A stretch of DNA of 47,098 bases, taken from Muribaculaceae bacterium (GTDB lineage: Bacteria; Bacillota; Clostridia; Lachnospirales; Lachnospiraceae). The stretch lies in assembly GCA_023663465.1 (NCBI GenBank), contig JAMPHJ010000007.1, positions 1 to 47,098 of the forward strand, given 5' to 3'. The notes below the pieces were generated by a model. That model did no database searches. It saw nothing but the letters and a program-made list of their open reading frames with translations, and was not told the origin of the DNA. This document shows, in pieces, positions 1 through 8,629 of this stretch; position 1 is the stretch's first letter; every line of letters begins with the position of its first letter. A program made the position numbers and the translations under genes.

Positions 1-52
1 AGAAGGACAGGGAATGGGCTTTTGGACACGGGTTCGACTCCCGTCTGGTCCA
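1..52 (+). ncRNA. ssrA: 3' end of probable tmRNA (partial)
   Basis: A T-arm is visible: stem ACGGG at 28-32, loop TTCGACT at 33-39, stem CCCGT at 40-44. It is followed by an acceptor strand CTGGTCC (45-51) and discriminator A at 52. The base at position 70 of the acceptor is T, compatible with the G3-U70 pair required for alanine charging, as in tmRNA and tRNA-Ala. The bases just upstream (TTTTGGAC) do not form a tRNA anticodon arm with a short variable loop, but they resemble the conserved GGAC that precedes the T-arm in tmRNA. No CCA is encoded; CTC follows. The 5' part lies outside the window, so the tag reading frame cannot be checked. Confidence 0.6.
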
Positions 53-109
53 CTCATTTTTAAGAAAGATTGAAAGTAACACACAAGAGTTAAAAGATAG
101 GACATCAAC

Positions 110-1909
110 ATGGCAAAATGGATGGTATCGGCAAAAAAGGCGGATTTTGAGGGACTGGCCAGGAAATTTCAGATAGACCCCGTGATTGCCCGCATTATCA
201 GGAATAGGGATATTGTGGAAGACGCCGGAATTGACTTGTTTTTACATGGAACAATCGAGGATATGCATACACCGCGGCTGCTTTATGATATGGAAAAGGC
301 AGTCGCTTTTATGCTGCACAAAATAGAGCAGGGTGTAAAAATCCGTATTATTGGGGACTATGATATTGACGGTATCTGTTCCGCGTATATCCTGCTGCGT
401 GGGATGCAGGCATGTAATGCCACAGTGGATACGGTGATACCTCACCGAATCCGTGATGGTTACGGGTTAAACGATACTTTGATTGAAGAGGCGCATGGGG
501 ACGGCATCGATACGATTATTACCTGCGATAACGGGATTGCCGCAGCCGCGCAGGTATCTTATGCAAAAGAGCTGGGCATGGGCGTTATTATAACGGACCA
601 CCATGAGGTGCCTTACGAAATTCTGGAGGATGGGAAAAAAAAAGAACTTTTACCCCCTGCGGATGCAGTGATTGACCCGAAGCAGGAGCGCTGCACTTAT
701 CCGTTTGATGGGATTTGCGGGGCGGTTGTCGCCTATAAATTCATACAAGTCCTATTGGAAGAGTATGAAAATAAGCATGGTTTTATCGATGTTAATGGGA
801 AAAAGCGAAAAGAAATCCTGGAAGAGCTGTTGGAACTGGCGGCTTTTGCCACAGTAGGCGACGTCATGGAACTGCGGGATGAAAACCGGATTCTGGTGCG
901 TTACGGATTAGAGCGGATGGTGAATACGAAAAATCTTGGACTGCGCGCGCTGATAGAAGTAAACGGACTGCAGGGAAAGCCGCTTTCGGCATATCATATC
1001 GGATTCGTATTAGGACCCTGCATCAATGCCACGGGCAGACTGGATACCGCTAAGAAGGCGTTAGGGCTGCTTTGCAGCGATAGTTTTGCAGAAGCGGTTA
1101 CGATTGCCGGTGAGCTAAAAGAGTTAAACGACAGCCGGAAAGAAATGACAAGGCAGGGAACGGAAGCTGCCATCAGGATGATTGAGAACGGCATTTTGAA
1201 AGATGATAAGGTGCTGGTAATCTATCTGCCGGACTGTCATGAAAGCCTTGCGGGCATCATTGCCGGAAGAATCAAGGAAAAATACCATAAACCTGTTTTC
1301 GTGTTGACAAAGGGGGAAGAGGGCATCAAAGGCTCAGGGCGCTCGATTGAAGCTTATCATATGTATGAGCAGATGAGCCTTTGTAAACATCTTTTTACAA
1401 AATACGGCGGACATAAAATGGCGGCGGGGTTATCCATGCCGGAAGAAAATATAGAAGAATTTCGTGAAACCCTTAACAGAAACTGTAATCTGTCCGATGA
1501 AGATTTTGTGGAAAAAATTTTAATTGATGTGCCGATGCCGCTTGCCTATGTGCGGATGGAATTTGTGAAGCAGCTTAGGCTTTTGGAACCTTTTGGCAAT
1601 GGAAATCCGAAACCTGTTTTTGCCCAGAAAAACGTGCATATCTTACACGGAAGGATTCTTGGGAAAAACGGAAACGTGGGAAAGTACAGTATCCGGGACG
1701 AACAGGGCAATACATACCAGATGCTCTATTTTGGGGATTTGGAAAAATGGCATGATTTTCTGGCGGACGCGTTTGGGAAAAAAGAGCGGGACAGGCTCTA
1801 TTGTGAAGGCAGTCAGAGGATTGTCATCCAGATGATTTATTATCCAGATATCAATGTATATCGGGAAAAAGAAAGCCTGCAGATTATTATGCAGGATTAT
1901 GCGAAATAA
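110..1909 (+). CDS. recJ: Single-stranded-DNA-specific exonuclease RecJ
   Basis: A cytoplasmic 599-residue protein of the DHH phosphoesterase superfamily. RecJ degrades single-stranded DNA 5' to 3' in recombination and repair. The N-terminal DHH domain shows DYDIDG (83-88), CDNG (139-142) and TDHHE (162-166), which supply the metal-binding aspartates and histidines. The DHHA1 domain carries GGHKMAAG near residue 433. A C-terminal OB-like domain of about 100 residues follows. Length is within the family range (about 560-800). The start ATG is the first in frame and is preceded by only a weak GGAC ribosome binding site. The gene lies between the tmRNA and a sugar kinase and is not obviously in an operon with either. 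Confidence 0.95.
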   Translation: MAKWMVSAKKADFEGLARKFQIDPVIARIIRNRDIVEDAGIDLFLHGTIEDMHTPRLLYDMEKAVAFMLHKIEQGVKIRIIGDYDIDGICSAYILLRGMQACNATVDTVIPHRIRDGYGLNDTLIEEAHGDGIDTIITCDNGIAAAAQVSYAKELGMGVIITDHHEVPYEILEDGKKKELLPPADAVIDPKQERCTYPFDGICGAVVAYKFIQVLLEEYENKHGFIDVNGKKRKEILEELLELAAFATVGDVMELRDENRILVRYGLERMVNTKNLGLRALIEVNGLQGKPLSAYHIGFVLGPCINATGRLDTAKKALGLLCSDSFAEAVTIAGELKELNDSRKEMTRQGTEAAIRMIENGILKDDKVLVIYLPDCHESLAGIIAGRIKEKYHKPVFVLTKGEEGIKGSGRSIEAYHMYEQMSLCKHLFTKYGGHKMAAGLSMPEENIEEFRETLNRNCNLSDEDFVEKILIDVPMPLAYVRMEFVKQLRLLEPFGNGNPKPVFAQKNVHILHGRILGKNGNVGKYSIRDEQGNTYQMLYFGDLEKWHDFLADAFGKKERDRLYCEGSQRIVIQMIYYPDINVYREKESLQIIMQDYAK

Positions 1910-1968
1910 AGCCTGGGCTTTGGCGCGCATAGACTGATAGCTTGAGAGAAAGGCATGGTTTATTCATT

Positions 1969-2898
1969 ATGATACTTACAGTAACTCTAAATCCAGCGGT
2001 GGATAAAACTTATACGGCAGGGGAGCTGATTACAGGGCATGTGAACCGGATGCGCACGGTGATGTCCATTGCGGGCGGAAAAGGAATCAACGTGACGAAA
2101 GTGTTGTGTCAGTACGAATATCCGGTATGCGCTACCGGTTTTCTCGGCGGTTATGCGGGCAATTTCATTGAGGATTATCTGCAGAGCCAGCGGGTTATGT
2201 GTAAGTTTGTGCGGGTAGAGGGTGAGACGAGAAGCAATATGAATATTCTTGCGGATAACGGGTATGTGACAGAAATTTTAGAACCGGGTCCGAATATTGA
2301 TGAGGAAAAGCAGCAAAAGTTTCTTGCCCAGTATGAGAAGCTGCTGCCAAGCTGCGAGCTGGTCGTTTTATCGGGGAGTGTGGCTCGGGGAATGCCGGAG
2401 GACATTTATGCCACGCTGATTGAAAAAGCGCGTATCCGGGGCATTAAGACGCTTCTTGATACGAACGGGGAAAGTCTGCGCAAAGGCATCGCCGCCAAGC
2501 CTTATCTGATTAAACCCAATCAGAAGGAATTAGAATATATCGTAGGGCATAAACTGGTAAAGAGGGAAGACGTGGCGGAAGCAGCACTTGCGCTCCAGGC
2601 AGAAGGCATCGCCCATGTGGTAGTATCGATGGGGAAAAAAGGACTGCTTTCTGTGGATGGCGGAAAGGTATTCTACGCCCAGGCAGGGAAAGTATCGGTT
2701 TTAAATACCGTAGGCTGTGGCGACAGTGTAGTGGCCTCTTATGCCATGTCCATTCTGAAAAAAGAGCATAATGAGAAAGCTTTGCAAAAGGCGGTCGCCA
2801 TCTCTTCCGCCAATGCAACGACATTAATCAGTGGGGAAATTCCGCAGGATACGGCGGAGGAACTGCTTTCGCAGATTACGGTGGAACAATTAAGATGA
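1969..2898 (+). CDS. PfkB-family sugar-phosphate kinase (1-phosphofructokinase-like)
   Basis: A 309-residue ribokinase/PfkB-family kinase, closest in pattern to 1-phosphofructokinase and tagatose-6-phosphate kinase. It would phosphorylate a sugar phosphate with ATP in the cytoplasm. The N-terminus TLNPAVDKTY is typical, GGKGIN lies at 36-41, and the catalytic signature NTVGCGDSVVAS near 245-256 has GCGD where GAGD is usual. ATG 1969 is preferred over a TTG at 1942 because TLNP should sit almost at the N-terminus. A mini-ORF from ATG 1955 ends at a TGA that overlaps this start. No fruA or fruR neighbour is present, so the substrate is not settled. The gene ends at a strong terminator. Confidence 0.85.
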   Translation: MILTVTLNPAVDKTYTAGELITGHVNRMRTVMSIAGGKGINVTKVLCQYEYPVCATGFLGGYAGNFIEDYLQSQRVMCKFVRVEGETRSNMNILADNGYVTEILEPGPNIDEEKQQKFLAQYEKLLPSCELVVLSGSVARGMPEDIYATLIEKARIRGIKTLLDTNGESLRKGIAAKPYLIKPNQKELEYIVGHKLVKREDVAEAALALQAEGIAHVVVSMGKKGLLSVDGGKVFYAQAGKVSVLNTVGCGDSVVASYAMSILKKEHNEKALQKAVAISSANATTLISGEIPQDTAEELLSQITVEQLR

Positions 2899-2951
2899 GC
2901 GCAATAGGAAGACTGCCCGATTGGGTTTTGCTTTCTGTTGTTGAGATACAA

Positions 2952-2983
2952 CGAAAAAGCCTGAGGGATACTCAGGCTTTTCG
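2952..2983 (+). terminator. Rho-independent terminator after the PfkB-family kinase
   Basis: AAAGCCTGAG (2956-2965), loop GGATA and CTCAGGCTTT (2971-2980) form a perfect 10-bp stem. The arms extend outward through CGA and TCG with one bulged A. A T-rich tract follows. It separates the kinase from the murE-priA segment. Confidence 0.85.
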
Positions 2984-3302
2984 TATTTTCTTATGAGGGG
3001 GGAGATAGTGAGTTATCAACTATCTTGTTATTATCATAATTTTGAAATGTGTCTAAATTGTGTTTACTTTCTAATAAAAGTATAAACTTCTATTAAGAAA
3101 CTTTGAAAAGTTGAAAAAAACTTTTTTTCGTGTTATTTTATCATATAGGAAATGACTCGACAACGCGGAAGAATGCAAGGCATTCTTCCCAAGATAATTG
3201 CGCAAGCGATTTTCTTGTAGATAATTGCGCAAGCGATTTTCTTGTATGTTTTGTAAATTTTTGGATAAACGAAAAGCAGATCGGGAAGGGAGCAGGGCTT
3301 AT
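2984..3302 (+). promoter_or_regulatory. AT-rich leader upstream of murE
   Basis: This gene-less stretch of about 320 bases starts with very AT-rich DNA. Two weak sigma-A-like promoters can be drawn: TTGTGT (3058-3063), 17 bp, TATAAA (3081-3086); and TTGAAA (3111-3116), 17 bp, TATTTT (3134-3139). A perfect 10-bp hairpin follows (GGAAGAATGC at 3167-3176, GCATTCTTCC at 3180-3189), then a tandem 27-bp duplication. A GGGAAGGGAG ribosome binding site lies at 3283-3292. The promoters are guesses from consensus only; no convincing gene is present. Confidence 0.4.
3193..3246. repeat. Perfect tandem duplication, 2 x 27 bp
   Basis: Positions 3193-3219 and 3220-3246 are identical. Each unit starts GATAATTGCGCAAGCG and ends TTTTCTTGTA. 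Each unit holds the short inverted repeat TTGCGCAA. The duplication sits in the murE leader just after the hairpin at 3167-3189. Confidence 0.95.
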
Positions 3303-4769
3303 ATGCGGAAATTACGGGAATTATTGGATTCCATAGAATATAGGTGCGTCCGTGGGAATATAGAGACAGAAGTGTCGGAAATCGTTTATGATTCCAGGAA
3401 GGTGACGGCGGATTGTCTTTTTATCTGTATCCGGGGCGCGAATGCGGATGGACATGAGTTTGCGGCCCAGGCAGTAGCGGCAGGGGCGAGAGTCCTTATC
3501 GTGCAGCAGGAAGTAGAATTGCCACAGGAGGCGGATGTTACCGTTATCAGCGTAGAAGATACCCGATATGCGATGGCATTTATCTCGGCGGCGTATTTTC
3601 ACCATCCTGCAAAACAGCTGCAGGTCATCGGCATTACCGGGACGAAGGGAAAGACGACTACCACATATCTGGTAAAATCCATTTTGGAACAGGCGGGGCG
3701 GAAAGTCGGACTGATTGGTACGATAGAAGTGATTATCGGCGATACCCATATCCATGCCAATAATACGACGCCGGAGTCCTATCTGATACAGCAGTATTTC
3801 AGACAGATGGCGGACGCAGGGTGCGACACGGTCGTCATGGAAGTGTCTTCGCAGGGGTTGATGCTCCATAGGACGCAGGGATTTTTGTTTGACTTTGGTA
3901 TTTTTACGAATATCGAACCGGACCATATCGGTCCGAACGAGCATAAAGATTTTGAAGATTATCTGCACTGTAAGAGTCTGTTGTTTAAACAGTGCAAAGT
4001 CGGGATTGTAAACCGGGACGATGCCTGCTGGGAAAAAGTGACGGCGGGGCATACCTGCATACTGGAAACTTATGGTATCGAGACAGAAGCGGATTTGAGG
4101 GCAGAGAACTTGCGGCTGCTTTCCGGCGGTGGGAAGCTGGGCGTTTCTTTTGATGTGTCGGGACTTATGGAGTTTCCGGTGGAAGTGGCGGCGCCTGGCA
4201 AATTTAGCGTTTACAACGCTTTGACGGCGATTGCAATCTGCCGCCATTTCGGCGTGTCAGAAGATGCGATTCAGAAAGCGCTTTTACAGGCTAAGGTCAA
4301 GGGAAGGATTGAGCTTGTAAACGTATCCGATGACTTTACCTTGATGATTGATTATGCGCACAATGCGATGGCGTTAGAAAGCCTGTTATCGACATTAAAA
4401 GAATACCATCCCCACCGGCTGATATGTCTGTTCGGCTGCGGTGGAAACCGCTCTAAACTGCGGCGTTACGAGATGGGGGAGGTCAGTGGAAAGCTTGCGG
4501 ATTTGACGATTATTACTTCCGACAATCCCCGTTATGAAGAGCCGCAGGATATTATAGAGGATATTAAGATAGGAATTGCAAAAACAGACGGAAAATATGT
4601 GGAAATCTGCGATAGAAAAGAGGCGATTGCCTATGCCATCGCGCATGGGGAGCCGGGAGATATTATTGTGCTTGCGGGAAAAGGACATGAAGATTATCAG
4701 GAAATCCGGGGCGTGAAATATCCTATGGATGAGAGAGATTTGATTCAGGATATCCTGGCGGGAAGATAG
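3303..4769 (+). CDS. murE: UDP-N-acetylmuramoyl-L-alanyl-D-glutamate--2,6-diaminopimelate ligase
   Basis: A 488-residue cytoplasmic Mur ligase that adds the third stem-peptide residue to the peptidoglycan precursor. The ATP-binding loop GITGTKGKTTTTYL lies near 110-123. The motif DNPR at 407-410 marks meso-diaminopimelate-specific enzymes rather than lysine-specific ones. ATG 3303 is chosen because the protein then begins MRKLRELL, the usual MurE start, and GGGAAGGGAG lies about 10 bases upstream. A longer frame would run back into the tandem repeat. In Bacillus murE sits inside the dcw cluster; here it is some 25 kb away and paired with priA, 15 bp downstream. Confidence 0.95.
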   Translation: MRKLRELLDSIEYRCVRGNIETEVSEIVYDSRKVTADCLFICIRGANADGHEFAAQAVAAGARVLIVQQEVELPQEADVTVISVEDTRYAMAFISAAYFHHPAKQLQVIGITGTKGKTTTTYLVKSILEQAGRKVGLIGTIEVIIGDTHIHANNTTPESYLIQQYFRQMADAGCDTVVMEVSSQGLMLHRTQGFLFDFGIFTNIEPDHIGPNEHKDFEDYLHCKSLLFKQCKVGIVNRDDACWEKVTAGHTCILETYGIETEADLRAENLRLLSGGGKLGVSFDVSGLMEFPVEVAAPGKFSVYNALTAIAICRHFGVSEDAIQKALLQAKVKGRIELVNVSDDFTLMIDYAHNAMALESLLSTLKEYHPHRLICLFGCGGNRSKLRRYEMGEVSGKLADLTIITSDNPRYEEPQDIIEDIKIGIAKTDGKYVEICDRKEAIAYAIAHGEPGDIIVLAGKGHEDYQEIRGVKYPMDERDLIQDILAGR

Positions 4770-4784
4770 ATGTGAGGACAACGG

Positions 4785-7022
4785 ATGAAGGAACAATTTG
4801 CGGACGTTATCGTGGAAATATCCCATGAGAAAGTTGACAGACCTTTTCAATATAAAATACCCGACGGCTTGCTTGGCTGTATCGTACCGGGAATCCGGGT
4901 GCATGTACCATTTGGAAAAGGCAACCGGGATACGCTCGGATATGTTATCGGGCTTTCTGACGATGCAGCGTATCCAATAGAGAAAATGAAAGAAATAACC
5001 TGTATCGATGAGAAGGGCATGAATGTGGAAAGCGATTTGATAAAGACTGCTTACTGGATGAAAAGCCATTACGGCTCCACGATGATTACCGCCCTCAAAA
5101 CGGTGATACCCATCAAGCGGAAGGTGAAACAGCAGGAGCAGAAGAAAATCGTAAGACTCTGCGGGCAGGAAGAGATTGCAAGCCAGTTAGAAGTATGTAT
5201 CAGAAAGCATCAGACAGCGAAAGCCAGGGTATTAAGCGCGCTGTCCGAAGAAGAAATACTGCCTTATACCCTGCTTCGGGAAAAGTTAAATGTTACCGCG
5301 TCCACGTTAAACAGTCTGGAAAAACAAGGGCTGATTGCGATAGAGCGGGAAAGTTATTACAGGAATCCGGTGAAAAGGACTTTAGAACGTGAGGAAACGA
5401 AGACGCTTAGCCCGACGCAGAATGCGATTATTGAAGAAGTTATGAGGGATTACCTGGGCGGCATCAGAAAAACTTATCTGATACACGGCATTACAGGCAG
5501 CGGCAAGACGGAAGTATACCTTGGGGTGATTGCGCAGATGATAGCGGAGGGCAGACAGGCGATTGTCCTGATTCCAGAGATTGCCCTGACCTACCAGACG
5601 CTGCTCCGTTTTTATAAAAGATTCGGCGACAGGGTATCCGTCATGAATTCCCGCTTGTCTGCGGGGGAAAGATATGACCAGATGGAACGGGCCAGAAATG
5701 GCGAACTAGATGTGATGATAGGTCCCCGTTCCGCGCTATTTACGCCATTCCCGAATCTGGGCGTCATCGTTATAGATGAGGAACATGAAAGCAGTTATAA
5801 AAGCGAGTCCATGCCCAAATACCATGCAAGGGAAACGGCGATACAGATTGCTTCCATGAAGGGCGCAAGCGTGATATTGGGTTCCGCAACTCCATCATTA
5901 GAAGCGTATTACCGTGCCAAAAAAGGGGAATATAAACTGTATCAGATGCAGGAGCGGTTGACGGGCGGATGTCTGCCCCAGGTATATACGGTGGATCTGC
6001 GCAAGGAATTAAAGGAAGGCAATCGCTCCATATTCAGCCGGAAATTAAAAAGTCTGATGAAAGAGCGCCTTGCAGCGGGCGAGCAGATTATGCTTTTTCT
6101 GAACCGGAGAGGATATGCAGGGTTTATATCCTGTAGAGCCTGTGGTTTTGTCATGAAGTGTCCTCACTGCGACGTTTCTCTATCGGAGCACCGGAACGGA
6201 AAATTAATTTGTCATTACTGTGGATACGAAGCAATCAGACCGAAAAACTGTCCTTCCTGCGGTTCTAAGTATCTGCTTGGATTTAAGGCGGGAACGGAGC
6301 AGATAGAGGAGGCTGTCTATCAGGAATTTCCAGGGACTCGTGTCCTGCGTATGGATGCGGATTCTACGAGGGATAAGGAAAGTTATGAGAGGATTTTATC
6401 TGCCTTTGCGGACGGCAGGGCGGATATTTTAGTAGGCACGCAAATGATTGTCAAAGGGCATGATTTTCCCAATGTGACGCTAGTTGGGATTCTGGCGGCG
6501 GATTTATCCCTGAATCAGAACGATTACCGGGCGGGGGAAAGAACGTTCCAGCTTCTGACCCAGGCGGCGGGAAGGGCGGGAAGAGGCGTGAAACCCGGCG
6601 AGGTGGTCATCCAGACCTATCAGCCGGAACATTACAGCATCGTCCATGCTGCCAATCAGGATTATGAAAGCTTCTATGAAGAAGAAATTGTGTACCGGGA
6701 GCTGTTACAGTATCCGCCCGTGGCGAACATGCTCGCCATTCTGGCGGTTTCTAAAGAGGAAAAAGAAGGAAACCAGATTTTGGAACGCTTTGCTTTGCTG
6801 GTGAAAGAGAAATTTGCATCAGAAAAAGCTTTCTATACGATAGGACCCGCTCCGGCGGGGATTTCCCGGATGAATGATTTGTACCGGCATACGTTATATT
6901 TTAAACACCCGGATTATGAGAAGCTTGTACAGATAAAAGATGCGCTGGAAGCTGATTATAAAGAAGCGGATGTTAAAAATCTGACAATCCAGTTTGATTT
7001 TAATCCGATGAACACATACTAA
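4785..7022 (+). CDS. priA: Primosomal protein N' (replication restart helicase PriA)
   Basis: A 745-residue superfamily 2 helicase that reloads the replisome at stalled forks. An N-terminal DNA-binding domain is followed by the Walker A loop GITGSGKTEVYL near 235, the Walker B box DEEH near 331-334, and helicase motif GSATPSLEA. A zinc-binding insertion lies at about 449-495 with paired cysteines (CRACG, CPHC, CHYCG, CPSCGS). QAAGRAGRG near 591 is motif VI. Length matches the family. The start has TGTGAGG 9-10 bases upstream, 15 bp after murE. It heads the housekeeping run into def and fmt, a common Firmicute order. Confidence 0.97.
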   Translation: MKEQFADVIVEISHEKVDRPFQYKIPDGLLGCIVPGIRVHVPFGKGNRDTLGYVIGLSDDAAYPIEKMKEITCIDEKGMNVESDLIKTAYWMKSHYGSTMITALKTVIPIKRKVKQQEQKKIVRLCGQEEIASQLEVCIRKHQTAKARVLSALSEEEILPYTLLREKLNVTASTLNSLEKQGLIAIERESYYRNPVKRTLEREETKTLSPTQNAIIEEVMRDYLGGIRKTYLIHGITGSGKTEVYLGVIAQMIAEGRQAIVLIPEIALTYQTLLRFYKRFGDRVSVMNSRLSAGERYDQMERARNGELDVMIGPRSALFTPFPNLGVIVIDEEHESSYKSESMPKYHARETAIQIASMKGASVILGSATPSLEAYYRAKKGEYKLYQMQERLTGGCLPQVYTVDLRKELKEGNRSIFSRKLKSLMKERLAAGEQIMLFLNRRGYAGFISCRACGFVMKCPHCDVSLSEHRNGKLICHYCGYEAIRPKNCPSCGSKYLLGFKAGTEQIEEAVYQEFPGTRVLRMDADSTRDKESYERILSAFADGRADILVGTQMIVKGHDFPNVTLVGILAADLSLNQNDYRAGERTFQLLTQAAGRAGRGVKPGEVVIQTYQPEHYSIVHAANQDYESFYEEEIVYRELLQYPPVANMLAILAVSKEEKEGNQILERFALLVKEKFASEKAFYTIGPAPAGISRMNDLYRHTLYFKHPDYEKLVQIKDALEADYKEADVKNLTIQFDFNPMNTY

Positions 7023-7103
7023 GGGAACATCTATTTCATTAGTTACATTGGGCTTATTACGATAGGTCTAAATTCGGAAGAAAAAGGCAGAAAGGAAAAG
7101 GAT

Positions 7104-7580
7104 ATGGCAATTAGGAATATCAGGGAGATGGGAGATCCCGTCTTAGAAAAAACATGTAAGGAAGTAAGGGAAGTCACACCGCGGGTTCAGGAATTGATTG
7201 ACGATATGTTCGATACGTTGTATGAAGCCAATGGGGTCGGGCTTGCTGCTCCGCAGGTCGGCGTCTTAAAGAGAATTGTCGTCATCGATACGACGGGGGA
7301 AGACCCGATTCTGCTGATTAATCCCAGAATCCTTGAAACAAGCGGGGAGCAGACCGGTTATGAAGGCTGTTTAAGCGTGCCGGGCAAGACGGGGCATGTG
7401 ACGAGAGCCAATTATGTGAAAGCGATTGCCTATGATGAAAATATGGAACCTTTTGAAATCGAGGGGACAGAGCTGCTTGCCAGGGCAATTTTGCACGAGA
7501 TAGACCATCTGGACGGACATCTCTACGTCGAGAAAGTGGAAGGACCGCTGCAGGACGTGGAGGACGCGGAAGAAGAATAG
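7104..7580 (+). CDS. def: Peptide deformylase
   Basis: A 158-residue cytoplasmic metalloenzyme that removes the formyl group from nascent N-terminal methionine. All three family motifs are present: GVGLAAPQ (44-51), EGCLS (87-91, metal ligand Cys89) and HEIDH (131-135, two histidine ligands and the catalytic glutamate). The start follows an AAAGGAAAAGG ribosome binding site. It is paired with fmt, which performs the opposite formylation step on initiator tRNA. The 92-bp gap between them carries strong secondary structure, so the two genes may not be expressed strictly one to one. Confidence 0.97.
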   Translation: MAIRNIREMGDPVLEKTCKEVREVTPRVQELIDDMFDTLYEANGVGLAAPQVGVLKRIVVIDTTGEDPILLINPRILETSGEQTGYEGCLSVPGKTGHVTRANYVKAIAYDENMEPFEIEGTELLARAILHEIDHLDGHLYVEKVEGPLQDVEDAEEE

Positions 7581-7655
7581 GTTGAAAAATCAAAGATTTT
7601 TCAACCGCGAGTTTGTGCTGACGTTTGCAACGTCCGGCACAAACATCGCAGGTTG
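7580..7655 (+). promoter_or_regulatory. Two overlapping, mutually exclusive hairpins between def and fmt
   Basis: Hairpin 1 is a perfect 12-bp stem, GGTTGAAAAATC (7580-7591) and GATTTTTCAACC (7595-7606), with an AAA loop. Hairpin 2 pairs GCGA (7607-7610) with TCGC (7646-7649), GTTTGTGC (7611-7618) with GCACAAAC (7637-7644), and GACGTT (7620-7625) with AACGTC (7629-7634). Hairpin 2 can be extended by CAACC (7602-7606) pairing with GGTTG (7651-7655), which would break hairpin 1. No long T tract follows either. Function is unknown: attenuation, mRNA processing or a dispersed repeat are all possible. Confidence 0.7.
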
Positions 7656-7672
7656 TGGAAAGGGCATAGGAT

Positions 7673-8608
7673 ATGAAGATTGTATTTATGGGGACGCCTG
7701 ACTATGCGGTGGGGGCGTTAAGGAAAATCGTGGAGGCGGGGCATCAGGTGGCGGCGGTAGTCACCCAGCCCGATAAGCCGAAAGGACGCGGCAAGGAAAT
7801 GCAGATGACGCCGGTAAAAGCCTGTGCGCTGCAATATGGTCTGCCGGTGTTTCAGCCTGTGAAGATTAAGGCGCCGGAGGCAGTACAAAAGCTGCAATCC
7901 TATGGGGCCGATATTTTCGTGGTTGCCGCTTTCGGGCAGATTCTGTCGGAGGAAATTCTGCAGATGCCGAAGTACGGGTGCGTCAATATCCATGCGTCCC
8001 TGCTTCCGAAATACCGCGGTGCGGGTCCCATTCAGTGGGCGATTTTAAATGGCGAGAAAGAAACGGGCATTACGATTATGCAGATGGATAAGGGGATTGA
8101 TACCGGCGATATCCTGATGCAGAGCGTTGTGCCGATTGATGAGAAAGAAACAGGCGACAGTCTGCATGATAAATTAGCGGATGTGGGAGCGGAATTGATT
8201 GTAGAGGCGCTTGTCAGAATAGAAGCGGGCGAAGTGACGCCCCGTAAGCAGAAAGAAGAGGATTCCTGTTATGCCAGGATGCTGCAGAAGTCTATGGGAA
8301 AGATAGACTGGAAGCAGGAAACGGTGCAGATTGAACGGATGGTACGGGGATTAAATTCCTGGCCCAGCGCCTATACTTCCTACCTAGGAAAAACCTTGAA
8401 AATATGGGAAAGCAGCATCAGTGGAGACAAAGCAGCGTCTAATGATGCACCCGGAACGATAACAGCAGTGGAAAAAGACGCTTTTTATGTACGCACCGGG
8501 GATGGGACGTTAAAAATCACGCAGGTACAGTTAGAAGGAAAGAAGCGGATGAGCGTAAAGGATTTTCTACTGGGTTATCCGGTGAAAATAGGAGACATGC
8601 TTGGATAA
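7673..8608 (+). CDS. fmt: Methionyl-tRNA formyltransferase
   Basis: A 311-residue cytoplasmic enzyme that transfers a formyl group from 10-formyltetrahydrofolate to initiator Met-tRNA. The N-terminus FMGTPDYAVGAL is typical. The catalytic region HASLLPKYRGAGPIQWAI starts at about residue 107, with the formyl-transfer histidine in HxSLLP, and MDKGIDTGDIL lies near 140. A C-terminal OB-like domain (about 205-311) would bind the tRNA. Length is normal. The start follows GGAAAGGGCATAGGAT, which resembles a leader motif found ahead of several other genes in this window. Confidence 0.97.
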   Translation: MKIVFMGTPDYAVGALRKIVEAGHQVAAVVTQPDKPKGRGKEMQMTPVKACALQYGLPVFQPVKIKAPEAVQKLQSYGADIFVVAAFGQILSEEILQMPKYGCVNIHASLLPKYRGAGPIQWAILNGEKETGITIMQMDKGIDTGDILMQSVVPIDEKETGDSLHDKLADVGAELIVEALVRIEAGEVTPRKQKEEDSCYARMLQKSMGKIDWKQETVQIERMVRGLNSWPSAYTSYLGKTLKIWESSISGDKAASNDAPGTITAVEKDAFYVRTGDGTLKITQVQLEGKKRMSVKDFLLGYPVKIGDMLG

Positions 8609-8629
8609 AAGGAAGGAGCGAATTGATTT

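Noticed and set aside
1..52. Ordinary tRNA gene end (tRNA-Ala)
   Set aside because: The T-arm and the T at position 70 would fit, but the bases upstream cannot form an anticodon arm with a normal variable loop; tmRNA fits better.
3130..3336. Small forward frame spanning the 27-bp repeats
   Set aside because: Its coding sense comes only from the in-frame tandem duplication, it has no ribosome binding site and it overlaps the murE start.
3321..4247. Long reverse-strand frame (308 codons) under murE
   Set aside because: It lies antisense to a clear murE, has no recognisable domain and follows the third-position pattern of the real gene.
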